A stretch of 64,000 nucleotides of DNA, taken from assembly GCA_947259505.1 (NCBI GenBank), contig CAMYLT010000004.1, forward strand, positions 100,259 through 164,258, in the 5' to 3' direction. The translations under genes were made by a program, and so were the position numbers. The notes under the pieces are model-generated. The model was not told the DNA's origin and did no database searches. It saw only the letters and a program-made list of their open reading frames with translations. Source of the DNA: an uncultured Porticoccus sp. (GTDB lineage Bacteria; Pseudomonadota; Gammaproteobacteria; Pseudomonadales; Porticoccaceae). Below are positions 9,347 to 17,625 of this stretch, in pieces. Each line of letters opens with the position of its first letter. The first letter of the stretch is position 1.

Positions 9347-10702
9347 TCAAGATCGTATTTTGTATTTTTCGAGGAAGTTATAAAGCGTTGGCCGAGTGAC
9401 GCCCAGTAGTTTTGCCGCTTCAGAAACATTATCGTCTGCATTCAGCATAGCCCGTTGAATAGCCTGTTTTTCAGCGCTCTCTCTGACTTGCCGAAGATTA
9501 AAGGGTGCAACCTCATCATCTGCCGCCGACAGCTCAAGATCCCCCAAAGTAATATATACATTGTCCGCCATGATAATGGCTCGCTTTATCCGACTTTCTA
9601 GCTCCCTGACATTTCCCGGCCAATCATAAGCCTCTATGGCCCGGACAGATTGCTTGTCAAACCCTTTTATAGACTTGCCAAACTCTTTGTTGAATCGCGC
9701 CAGAAAAACCTTTGCCAACAACAACGCATCGTCCTTTCTCTCTTTCAATGAGGGTATCTGGATAGTAATTTCACTGATCCTGTAGTAGAGGTCTTCTCTG
9801 AACCGCCCCTCTTCGATAAATTTAGTGAGATCCTGGTGTGTTGCACAAATAATGCGAGCATCTATAGGGATCTCAACCCTCCCCCCGACTCGCTCTATAA
9901 CCCTTTCCTGAAGAAAACGTAATAGTTTTGCCTGCAACTCAAGGGGCAGATCTCCAATCTCATCAAGAAATAGCGTACCCCCGTGCGCATATTCGATCTT
10001 CCCTTGAGTCTGCTTCACTGCGCCGGTAAACGCTCCTTTTTCGTAGCCAAATAACTCACTCTCCAAGAGGTTCTCTGGAATTGCGGCACAGTTGATAGCG
10101 ACCATTTTCTGGCTAGCCCTTGGACTTAACTCATGCAACGCACGTGCAACAATCTCCTTCCCTGTTCCACTCGCCCCCAAAAGCAATGTGGTTATATCAG
10201 AAGGTGCAACCTTTTCCACGGTTCGACAAACCTTCAACATTTCTGGGCTTGCAGCTATCACCCCCCTCAGAGAGGAACCCTCCCCCTTCTCCTGCAACCG
10301 CCGATTCTCCAACTCAAGCTCGCACACTTTATATGCGCGCTCCACAATTAAAGTGAGAATCTCAGGGTCCACCGGCTTCTGATAGAAATCATAGGCACCC
10401 AGCCCTATCGCCTTTACAGCATTGGCCCTGTCATCATCTCCGGTCACAACAATGATTTTAGTTTCGGGAGACATGGACAAAATTTCAGTCAGAGTCGCCA
10501 ATCCTTCTGAGACCCCACCTGGATCTGGGGGCAAACCTAGATCAAGCAAGGCGACCCCAGGATTATGACGACGTAGCTGCGCGATCGCATTTTCCCTATC
10601 TCCCGCCACCACCACATCATAACCGTCAAAACACCAACGAAGCTGACTCTGCAGGCCAGCATCATCCTCAACAATCAGCAATCGCCTCTTTGAATCCTTC
10701 AC
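9347..10702 (-). CDS. prsR: PEP-CTERM-box response regulator, sigma-54 activator
   Basis: An NtrC-type transcription activator of about 451 residues. The receiver domain has LLIVEDDAGLQ, the phospho-acceptor in LLDLGLPPD and the conserved Lys in YQKPVDPE. The AAA+ domain has Walker A GASGTGKEIVARAL, the sigma-54 contact loop GAFTGA and Walker B GGTLFLDEIGDLP. The C-terminal Fis-type helix-turn-helix is AAKLLGVTRPTLYNFLEKY. I place the start at the GTG at 10702: it has AAAGGAG six bases upstream and sits two bases past the prsK stop. Upstream ATGs would add residues that the family lacks. Its partner kinase is the adjacent prsK. Confidence 0.94.
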   Translation of the reverse strand: MKDSKRRLLIVEDDAGLQSQLRWCFDGYDVVVAGDRENAIAQLRRHNPGVALLDLGLPPDPGGVSEGLATLTEILSMSPETKIIVVTGDDDRANAVKAIGLGAYDFYQKPVDPEILTLIVERAYKVCELELENRRLQEKGEGSSLRGVIAASPEMLKVCRTVEKVAPSDITTLLLGASGTGKEIVARALHELSPRASQKMVAINCAAIPENLLESELFGYEKGAFTGAVKQTQGKIEYAHGGTLFLDEIGDLPLELQAKLLRFLQERVIERVGGRVEIPIDARIICATHQDLTKFIEEGRFREDLYYRISEITIQIPSLKERKDDALLLAKVFLARFNKEFGKSIKGFDKQSVRAIEAYDWPGNVRELESRIKRAIIMADNVYITLGDLELSAADDEVAPFNLRQVRESAEKQAIQRAMLNADDNVSEAAKLLGVTRPTLYNFLEKYKIRS

Positions 10703-10703
10703 A

Positions 10704-12797
10704 TCAGACTCCTTTACCATCCAGCTCATTATGCGACGACACACACCCCGACAAGCAGGGAAGAAAAATCCTAAATACCGCTCCTTGACCAACCTCACTT
10801 GTTACGGCTATATCTCCACCAAGGGAACGAATGTACTCGCGACTTTCGAATGCACCAACACCCATTCCAGTCAGCCCCTTGGTTGAATCAAATGGCTTGA
10901 AAAGACGATCTCTCATAAACTCCCTATCCATACCGACACCCGTATCAGCAACGGAAACACACACTTTCCCTGGCATCGCTTCAACTTTTACAGAAACCCT
11001 CCCGGTCTTAGGAGTGGCATCCTGAGCATTTTGAATAATATGGCCAAAAACAGTCGCCAGCTGCTCTCGATCCGCAGTTACAACAGCATCTTCGACACAT
11101 AACTCCAACTCGGGAGCAGGCTCACGCACTGCTGCCGCACTGACCACCCTCTCAAGCAGCCCCCCAAGATCAACATTCTCAAGAGACTGGCCTCGCACAC
11201 CACTCCTCATTTGCTCCATCAAGCGAGTCATCCGAGAGACCGAATTTTTAACAGTGGAAACAACGTCATCCACAAACTCTGGCTTATGCTTATGCTTTTC
11301 CGCATTGGCTACAATAAGGGATTGCTGAGCAAGTATGTTTTTCAAGTCATGAACAATGTATGCGGACAGACGGTTAAAAGCCTCGAACTGCCTTGAACGA
11401 ATCAATGCCTGATCTGCTTGATACTGAGCCAAGTGACTTGCAGCTTGCTGGCCCGCCATCTTCAGAAGGTCGCGATCTTCCCAATTGATTGTTTGCTGAA
11501 GGTCAGAACGCCGTACCAGCAAAAATCCTAAGCAGTCCTCTTTCAAAATCAAAGGAACAATTAACCAGATGTTAGGGATAGCAAGCAACCACTCCGGCAA
11601 CACAAGATCACCGTATATCCCCCTATCTCGAATATATTCATCACAGTCAACGACCCAGTGGGTACGAGCCATAAAATTCAAGAGAGAATCGAGTGAATCC
11701 AAGTCCATCCCATCAGGCTCGGGCATATGCCATCTGGCTAGCAATGCATAACGGCCTGTTTCATTTTTCCCCCACAGAATACCCCCAGGACTTTCAGTTA
11801 ATTTGGCAATAGACTGGATAACCCTTTCAGGCACACTTTCCGCACTTTCCGCAAGGTTTCGGGTAAATTTAAGCCACTCTTCACGATAATCATGCTTATA
11901 GGAAAAAAAATGCTTGCTCAAAAAAACGCGGAATTTGGCCCTGATTTTGTCAGAGAACAACAGTGTAAGTAATAAAATCCCAGCCCCAAAGAAGAACACA
12001 ATCTGTAGGACATTGCCCCAAGTCCCACCATAAAATCGGATGAAATAGCCAACAACGGCCATCACCAACAGATACACCCCTGCCCCCATAATGGTCGCTG
12101 TATGAAACACCACACGTCTCGAGACGTGGATATCCACTTCAAACTTAGGGTTTCGAGCCACAGCAATTGCAATAAGGGGTGCAGCCATAGCATTTACTAA
12201 TCCACGGCCTTCCCAGAGATTTAAACTAATCCTCTTAAACAACAGCGCATCGGAATACATAAAAAAATCGTACGCAAAGAAACTACCAACACCTAAACAC
12301 AAAAACTTGGCTGACCAACGCTGCGCCACATTGGAATTTCTAAAGATTTGCTCTACCAGTGTCAGACCCGCGATAGACAGCACGACCCAGAGAATCAAAA
12401 CAGGGTCACGCAGTACCGTACCGCCAGCGACTAAAGACCTTGAAATAAACGGAATAGCAACCAGCGCTCCCAGCAAGATTAAAAGTAGCGAGAATGCCAC
12501 GGCAAGCCAGAAAAAATGCGATCTATGAGAACTATTTCCGGCCTTTTTATCCATTGCACTCAACAGGAACAAGCACCAAGACAAACTCCTGATTAGCTCC
12601 GCCAATTGCATGACCTCAAATGATACTTGGAATCCAAGCTCTCCCAGCACCACAACCCCAGCCCAAAGAGTAGATCCAGCACAAGCAAATAGCAGCAAGA
12701 CCCCTTGGGCGCGCCCCCTCCAGGAAAAAACAATCAATGTCGTCAGCACCAGATAGGCAACAAACGCGGCCAGATAGCTCAATATCCCAATATTCAT
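10704..12797 (-). CDS. prsK: XrtA/PEP-CTERM system membrane histidine kinase
   Basis: A sensor kinase of 697 residues. The first 300 residues are a block of about eight membrane helices starting MNIGILSYLAAFVAYLV. A GAF-like domain follows (IWLIVPLILKEDCLGFLLVRRS). The H-box is AYIVHDLKNILAQQ, the N-box VFGHIIQNAQDAT, the G1 box VADTGVGMDREF and the G2 region GLTGMGVGAFESREYI, so the kinase core is intact. It phosphorylates PrsR, encoded immediately downstream and almost overlapping. The pair normally controls PEP-CTERM protein genes through sigma-54; the signal sensed is unknown. Confidence 0.94.
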   Translation of the reverse strand: MNIGILSYLAAFVAYLVLTTLIVFSWRGRAQGVLLLFACAGSTLWAGVVVLGELGFQVSFEVMQLAELIRSLSWCLFLLSAMDKKAGNSSHRSHFFWLAVAFSLLLILLGALVAIPFISRSLVAGGTVLRDPVLILWVVLSIAGLTLVEQIFRNSNVAQRWSAKFLCLGVGSFFAYDFFMYSDALLFKRISLNLWEGRGLVNAMAAPLIAIAVARNPKFEVDIHVSRRVVFHTATIMGAGVYLLVMAVVGYFIRFYGGTWGNVLQIVFFFGAGILLLTLLFSDKIRAKFRVFLSKHFFSYKHDYREEWLKFTRNLAESAESVPERVIQSIAKLTESPGGILWGKNETGRYALLARWHMPEPDGMDLDSLDSLLNFMARTHWVVDCDEYIRDRGIYGDLVLPEWLLAIPNIWLIVPLILKEDCLGFLLVRRSDLQQTINWEDRDLLKMAGQQAASHLAQYQADQALIRSRQFEAFNRLSAYIVHDLKNILAQQSLIVANAEKHKHKPEFVDDVVSTVKNSVSRMTRLMEQMRSGVRGQSLENVDLGGLLERVVSAAAVREPAPELELCVEDAVVTADREQLATVFGHIIQNAQDATPKTGRVSVKVEAMPGKVCVSVADTGVGMDREFMRDRLFKPFDSTKGLTGMGVGAFESREYIRSLGGDIAVTSEVGQGAVFRIFLPCLSGCVSSHNELDGKGV

Positions 12798-12899
12798 TTA
12801 GCATCCACGCAAAGGCTGCGAAGTTGATTTTTCACCAACCCGTCTCCACTACCATTTTCATCCACGACCATACTGCCCAACATACCTCACCCTAGATCA

Positions 12900-12917
12900 A
12901 TGACACCATTGTCACTA
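12900..12917. promoter_or_regulatory. Inverted repeat between prsK and the epimerase gene (possible operator)
   Basis: A dyad TGACA-N4-TGTCA (12901-12914) with partly matching flanks lies in the 295-base divergent gap between prsK (start 12797) and the epimerase (start 13093). On the prsK strand a TATAGT -10-like hexamer lies directly beside it. No other structure and no small gene were seen in this gap. The operator role is only inferred from position and symmetry. Confidence 0.3.
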
Positions 12918-13092
12918 TACTCTCAACACGCTTGAGCCAAGGACAGCAGCATATTTATCATGGGCCTGATTACTTTTTTCGTGAAGAGTATCACGCAATA
13001 AATGCATTTCTTATCACATACAAGCTGATTCCAGCACCTCTATCATAGCGAGACCCACCCAACAATAGATTTGTTAATACAAGGCAACCCCA

Positions 13093-14121
13093 GTGTCATC
13101 ATACAAAGCCATAAAAGATCGCCTAGGACGAGAACCAAAAACCTGGTTAATTACAGGCGTCGCCGGGTTTATCGGCTCCAACTTACTTGAAGCGCTATTA
13201 AACCTCGGGCAAAGAGTTGTAGGCATAGACAATTTTGCCACCGGACACCAAACAAACCTGGACATCGTCAAGGGTAAAACTGGCTCGATGTGGGAAAGCT
13301 TTACATTTTCTCATGGCGACATCTGCGATCTGGAGCAATGCCTTAAGGTGTGCCAGGGTGTTGACATTGTGCTTCATCAGGCAGCACTTGGAAGCGTACC
13401 AAGATCTATTGAAGATCCTATCTCAACCAATCGCTCCAATATTGACGGCTTCCTAAACATGCTAGTTGCCGCAAGGGATTCAAACGTCAAGCGTTTTGTG
13501 TATGCGGCATCCTCCTCAACCTACGGCGATCACCCCGGGCTACCAAAAGTGGAAAATCAAATAGGGCGCCCTCTTTCCCCCTACGCCATAACCAAATACG
13601 TAAATGAACTCTATGCAGATGTATTTGGCAGCACCTATGGGCTTCAAAGCATAGGGCTAAGGTATTTCAACGTATTCGGCCCCAGGCAAGACCCCAACGG
13701 CGCCTACGCGGCAGTGATACCCAAATGGGTTGCCCAACTGTTATCAGAGCAGCCATGCCACATCAACGGCGACGGAGAAACATCACGAGACTTTTGTTTT
13801 GTAAGCAATGCCGTTCAAGCCAATATTTTGGCCGCATGCACCGACAATGAAGCCGCTCTGAATCAAGTCTTCAACGTCGCGTTTGGAGAGAGAACGACAC
13901 TGAACGAATTGTTTTACAGCATTCGCGACATATTGGCCGAGCAGCACCCCAGCATAGCTGGCATAGCACCTACCTATAGAGAATTCCGACCTGGCGATGT
14001 CAGACATTCGCTTGCCGATATAAGCAAAGCAGCACATTTGTTAGGATACCACCCATCCCATAGCGCCCTTCAGGGACTGAGGGAAACAATTGAATGGTTT
14101 AGCTCCAAAGAAGGCTACTAA
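13093..14121 (+). CDS. UDP-N-acetylhexosamine C4-epimerase (WbpP/TviC-like, SDR family)
   Basis: An extended short-chain dehydrogenase/reductase of 342 residues that probably interconverts UDP-GlcNAc (or its uronic acid) and the galacto form. The NAD-binding motif is [16 protein letters not shown]. The Asp after the second strand is in [14 protein letters not shown]. The catalytic Ser/Tyr/Lys set is in [12 protein letters not shown] and [13 protein letters not shown]. The 17-residue extension before the Rossmann fold ([18 protein letters not shown]) is typical of WbpP/TviC rather than GalE. The GTG start has AAGG eight bases upstream. It pairs with the dehydrogenase gene 26 bases downstream. 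Confidence 0.88.
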   Translation: MSSYKAIKDRLGREPKTWLITGVAGFIGSNLLEALLNLGQRVVGIDNFATGHQTNLDIVKGKTGSMWESFTFSHGDICDLEQCLKVCQGVDIVLHQAALGSVPRSIEDPISTNRSNIDGFLNMLVAARDSNVKRFVYAASSSTYGDHPGLPKVENQIGRPLSPYAITKYVNELYADVFGSTYGLQSIGLRYFNVFGPRQDPNGAYAAVIPKWVAQLLSEQPCHINGDGETSRDFCFVSNAVQANILAACTDNEAALNQVFNVAFGERTTLNELFYSIRDILAEQHPSIAGIAPTYREFRPGDVRHSLADISKAAHLLGYHPSHSALQGLRETIEWFSSKEGY

Positions 14122-14147
14122 ACATAATCGCAACATAAGGGAAGATC

Positions 14148-15461
14148 GTGGAAACAATCGCTGTTGTAGGCCTAGGATACGTGGGATTGCCTCTGGCAGT
14201 TGCTTTTAGCAAAAAGTACTGCACGATCGGGTTTGATCTCGACGAAAAGAAACTGGCCAATTATCGCAATGGATATGACCCAAGCGGCGAAGTAGAGCCA
14301 GGGAATCTTGCTGCCGCGGACAGACTTAGCTTTTCCAGCAATCCTGCTGACCTAAAGAGCGCAAGCATGATCGTGGTGGCTGTGCCCACGCCTATTGATG
14401 ACGCCCACAGGCCAGATCTTCGCGCACTTCAAGGAGCGTGTCGGACCATCGCAGCAAACCTTTCACCTGGCGCGACGGTCGTCTTTGAATCAACTGTCTA
14501 TCCCGGTTGCACAGAAGAGGTGTGCGCCCCCCTTCTCGAACAGATTTCCGGGCTGAATTGGCTGGGCAGGGCAGATGCTCCAGCAGAGCCCGGAACACAG
14601 GGGTTCTACATCGGCTACTCTCCAGAGAGGATAAACCCTGGCGACAAGGAACGTCGACTTGAAAGCATTACCAAAGTTGTTTCCGGAGACACCCCTCAGA
14701 CACTGGACAGAGTCGCCGATGCTTACGCTAGCATCATCACCGCTGGCGTATACCGCGCCAGCAGCGTGAAAGTAGCGGAAGCCGCAAAAGTAATCGAAAA
14801 TACCCAGCGGGATCTGAATATTGCCCTAATGAATGAACTCGCACTCATCTTTCACAAAATGGACATTGACACACTTGAGGTGCTGGAAACAGCCGGAACA
14901 AAATGGAACTTTTTACCTTTTCGGCCCGGACTCGTGGGCGGACACTGCATTGGCGTAGACCCATACTACCTGACCTATAAAGCAGAAGCAGAAGGCCACC
15001 ATCCACAGGTAATATTGGCGGGGAGAAAGACTAATGACGGTATGGGCAAATACATCGCCGAACAAACTGTCAAACAACTGGCAAAGCGAGGCCATGCAAT
15101 CAACGGCGCAAATGTAGTCATTTTAGGGCTCACATTCAAAGAAGACTGCCCGGACCTTAGAAATTCCAAGGTGGAGGACATCATTCGTGAATTACGCGAA
15201 TATCAATGCAATATACGCGTCCATGATCCGATGGCAGATCCAGATGAAGCCATGAAAGAGTATGGCGTAGAACTGACCCCTTGGGATGAACTAGGAAATG
15301 CAGTGGCTGTAATTCTCGCCGTTGCCCATAGTGCCTACAAACAGCTGTCGCCTGTACAAATAACCAGCATAATGACTGAAAACTCCATAATCATGGATGT
15401 AAAAGCAGTGCTTGATCGCGACCTATGCAAGGATGGCAAAGCCGATATCTGGCGCCTATAA
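14148..15461 (+). CDS. tviB: UDP-N-acetylhexosamine 6-dehydrogenase (TviB/WbpO-like)
   Basis: A nucleotide-sugar dehydrogenase of 437 residues that oxidises C6 of a UDP-N-acetylhexosamine to the uronic acid using two NAD+. The N-terminal Rossmann motif is AVVGLGYVGLPLAVAF. FESTVYPGCTEE is the substrate-entry region. The catalytic Cys is residue 267 in GGHCIGVDPYYL, and the C-terminal domain has LTFKEDCPDLRNSKV. The GTG start at 14148 is preceded by AAGGGAAG. Together with the epimerase it predicts a GalNAcA- or GlcNAcA-type acidic sugar in the polymer. Confidence 0.92.
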   Translation: METIAVVGLGYVGLPLAVAFSKKYCTIGFDLDEKKLANYRNGYDPSGEVEPGNLAAADRLSFSSNPADLKSASMIVVAVPTPIDDAHRPDLRALQGACRTIAANLSPGATVVFESTVYPGCTEEVCAPLLEQISGLNWLGRADAPAEPGTQGFYIGYSPERINPGDKERRLESITKVVSGDTPQTLDRVADAYASIITAGVYRASSVKVAEAAKVIENTQRDLNIALMNELALIFHKMDIDTLEVLETAGTKWNFLPFRPGLVGGHCIGVDPYYLTYKAEAEGHHPQVILAGRKTNDGMGKYIAEQTVKQLAKRGHAINGANVVILGLTFKEDCPDLRNSKVEDIIRELREYQCNIRVHDPMADPDEAMKEYGVELTPWDELGNAVAVILAVAHSAYKQLSPVQITSIMTENSIIMDVKAVLDRDLCKDGKADIWRL

Positions 15462-15506
15462 CAGACCGGTGGACACCAACAAGACGAAAGATGGCTCTAT
15501 AATTGC

Positions 15507-15529
15507 GCATGTCAGTTTTTTTAACATGC
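15507..15529. repeat. Inverted repeat upstream of the sigma-54 promoter (candidate activator site)
   Basis: GCATGT (15507-15512) and ACATGC (15524-15529) form a 6-base dyad with an 11-base T-rich spacer. It lies about 85 to 105 bases upstream of the -24 element, where NtrC-type activators such as PrsR usually bind. A second, weaker dyad (GTGA/TCAC) lies near 15572-15585. The link to PrsR is inference from position. Confidence 0.4.
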
Positions 15530-15612
15530 ACGCCAGATAACAGCTTATCTTTACAGCAATCTTCTGGCCACGTGAATGATATCACACTGAAAAACAAAGA
15601 ATATATTAATAC

Positions 15613-15627
15613 TGGCCTGTTTTTTGC
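15613..15627 (+). promoter_or_regulatory. Sigma-54 (-24/-12) promoter
   Basis: TGGCC at 15613-15617 and TTGC at 15624-15627 put the invariant GG and GC exactly ten bases apart, as in the consensus TGGCAC-N5-TTGC. The predicted start of transcription is near 15639, about 35 bases before the ATG at 15674. A sigma-54 activator (PrsR) is encoded in the same locus. This is the clearest sigma-54 site I found in the window. Confidence 0.7.
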
Positions 15628-15673
15628 TTAACTTTAAGGCAGGCTAAAGCAGACAAATTGCGGGTTTGAAACA

Positions 15674-16333
15674 ATGGAACACGAACCACAAGATCAAAGA
15701 ATCATGGCAGATACGACTACTCAGCCCAAGGCTGTAAATATATCTCGTCGCAACTTCTCAAGGCTTGGTGCAGCTACACCCATTCTGATGTCACTAGCTA
15801 GTCCATCTGTACTGGGTGCGCCCTGCTTGTCCAACATGATGTCGGGGCATTTATATCAGGATAGGGGTGAGTGCAGCTTCGGCTGGAGTCCGGGCGGCTG
15901 GAAAAATCCTGGTGGCAGCGAGCCGGACTGGAATAGCACACCATTTGTATATGGCACCTACGATCCGACTAGAAGCTATACCAAGCAAAATGGTACTCAG
16001 CAAGTTTGCGGAACCAACAAGCGGAATGAACATGAGTGCTATGCTGGCGGAACAACGCTTGCACAAGCACTTGGCTTCTATGGACTGGCTGTGCCCGGAG
16101 CACTTCTCAGCTTGTCTGGCTATAGCTTGGTAGATATCCTTAACGAAAATACCGGGGGAAGCACTGGTAATTTTGCCGGTCACTTTGTGGCTGCACTGCT
16201 AAATGCCTCACACAGCGGAATAACCTACGTTTTAACGCCGGCACAGCTTGTTGAAATTTATAATGACCCATCAAAAATACCGGAACCCTACACGGGAAAT
16301 ATAGGATCATTCCTCGACTCTACTTGGGTGTAG
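15674..16333 (+). CDS. Secreted protein of unknown function with twin-arginine signal and GxWKN motif
   Basis: A protein of 219 residues that I do not recognise as a named family. Residues 24-30 read SRRNFSR, a twin-arginine signature (R25, R26), followed by a hydrophobic stretch and VLGAP, a plausible cleavage site. The mature part has a Cys-led motif CSFGWSPGGWKN (C67, W76, K77, N78), then GGTTLAQALG and FVAALLNASHSG. That order (GYWKN-like motif, then LAQAL, then AALLNA) recalls a domain common in bacterial secreted proteins. There is a PEP tripeptide at 203-205 but no following membrane helix or basic tail. It follows a sigma-54 promoter and precedes the PqqD-like and kinase genes. An alternative start is Met11. 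Confidence 0.75.
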   Translation: MEHEPQDQRIMADTTTQPKAVNISRRNFSRLGAATPILMSLASPSVLGAPCLSNMMSGHLYQDRGECSFGWSPGGWKNPGGSEPDWNSTPFVYGTYDPTRSYTKQNGTQQVCGTNKRNEHECYAGGTTLAQALGFYGLAVPGALLSLSGYSLVDILNENTGGSTGNFAGHFVAALLNASHSGITYVLTPAQLVEIYNDPSKIPEPYTGNIGSFLDSTWV

Positions 16334-16421
16334 TATAGGAAGAGCGCATACTGTTTACTTTTATCAGCAGAATTCACAAACAGTCGCCATCTATATTTCT
16401 TTGTTTTAAAGTATCGGCACG

Positions 16422-16712
16422 ATGAACAGTGTCGATACTTTTTTTATTTCACACGAAACAGATATTCTCTGCCACCAGTGGGGCGATGAATCTGTCATTT
16501 ACCTGCCCGTTTCTGGAGAAACCCACTTGATGGAGGCGGCAGCTGCTGAAATATTACTCACCATCGCTGCAGCACCAACATGCTTTGAGCAATTAAAAGT
16601 ACTATTAACAGCCACATACCAAGAAACATCCGAAAGCGAGATAAATGATTACCTTACCAATACACTGCAAGAGCTTCAAAATATCGACTTGGTTACCACA
16701 GTAAGGGAATAG
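16422..16712 (+). CDS. HPr-rel-A system PqqD family peptide chaperone
   Basis: A small protein of 96 residues with a PqqD-like winged fold: an N-terminal strand region (HQWGDESVIYLPVSGETHLM), AAAAEILLTIAAAPTCFEQLKVLL and a C-terminal helix ending TLQELQNIDLV. PqqD-like domains bind leader peptides of modified peptides and deliver them to tailoring enzymes. It lies 4 bases before the HprK-related kinase gene, the arrangement known as the HPr-rel-A system in exosortase-bearing proteobacteria. No precursor peptide gene is evident beside it, unless the upstream secreted protein is the client. Confidence 0.8.
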   Translation: MNSVDTFFISHETDILCHQWGDESVIYLPVSGETHLMEAAAAEILLTIAAAPTCFEQLKVLLTATYQETSESEINDYLTNTLQELQNIDLVTTVRE

Positions 16713-16716
16713 CATC

Positions 16717-17625
16717 TTGTTGCTTTCAGCCACGCCACATCAACAACTTTCTGATCAACTGGCAGGGGAAGGAGTAAATTTAAAAATTGGACCATTCCAT
16801 ATAAATTTAACCTCTACACTTCCCGGCGTAGCAGACAATCTTTTTCACCTTTATGGCGCCTACCCCATTCAATCTTCTACAGAACTTATTGATTTTTATA
16901 TCCAGTTAAAAGCACCTTCAGCCATAAGGCGCTGGATCCGGCCACAGGCAACCTTCTCATTTGACGGACACCTTCCCTTCAAGCCCCTCCCTCAGAGGCA
17001 ATCCTTTGCTATGTTTGAGTGGGGATTAAACTGGTGCGTTGCAAATAATGCTCATCAATATCTAGTGATACACTCTGCCGTCGTTGAAAAAAACGGCAAG
17101 GCATTTATATTTCCAGGAACTCCCGGCAGCGGTAAAAGCACCCTTTGCGCTGGACTCGTCAGCCAAGGATGGAGGCTGCTATCCGATGAAATGGCTCTAG
17201 TCTCAATCACAACAGGCTTAATCACACCTATCCCAAGACCCATTAGCTTAAAAAATGAGTCAATTGAAATTGTGAAGTCTTTATCGAATGAACTTTACGT
17301 TGGGAAGCCTATTCACGACACGGCAAAAGGCGATGTAGCACATATGCGACCACCACAAAGCAGCGTCGAAAAAAACGATGTACAAGCCACTCCTGCTGCC
17401 GTAATTTTTCCCAAGTACCGCAAGGGAGCGCACACTGAACTATCAACATTGAGCAAAGGTCGGACATTTCTTAAACTGGCTGAAAACAGTTTCAACTATC
17501 ATATATTAGGGTCTATGGGTTTCAATGTATTAACCAATCTGGTCGAACAGTGTCAATGCTTCAACTTCACTTATCAAAACCTGGATGAGGCATACAGCAC
17601 ACTAGGCAATCTTATCAATGCATGA
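16717..17625 (+). CDS. HprK-related kinase A
   Basis: A protein of 302 residues whose C-terminal two thirds resemble the HPr kinase/phosphorylase core. The P-loop is GTPGSGKST at residues 134-142 (K140), followed by WRLLSDEMALV, the equivalent of the HprK Asp/Glu segment. The N-terminal 120 residues are not the HprK lyase-like domain. No HPr gene or phosphotransferase genes are nearby, so the substrate is probably not HPr. HprK homologues next to PqqD-like proteins are known to phosphorylate lasso peptides. The start is a TTG 9 bases after AAGGGAA; it overlaps the next gene by 8 bases. Confidence 0.88.
   Translation: MLLSATPHQQLSDQLAGEGVNLKIGPFHINLTSTLPGVADNLFHLYGAYPIQSSTELIDFYIQLKAPSAIRRWIRPQATFSFDGHLPFKPLPQRQSFAMFEWGLNWCVANNAHQYLVIHSAVVEKNGKAFIFPGTPGSGKSTLCAGLVSQGWRLLSDEMALVSITTGLITPIPRPISLKNESIEIVKSLSNELYVGKPIHDTAKGDVAHMRPPQSSVEKNDVQATPAAVIFPKYRKGAHTELSTLSKGRTFLKLAENSFNYHILGSMGFNVLTNLVEQCQCFNFTYQNLDEAYSTLGNLINA

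Noticed and set aside
16271..16333. PEP tripeptide near the C-terminus of the secreted protein, as a PEP-CTERM sorting signal
   Set aside because: There is no hydrophobic helix and no basic cluster after it; the tail is short and polar, so the match is chance.
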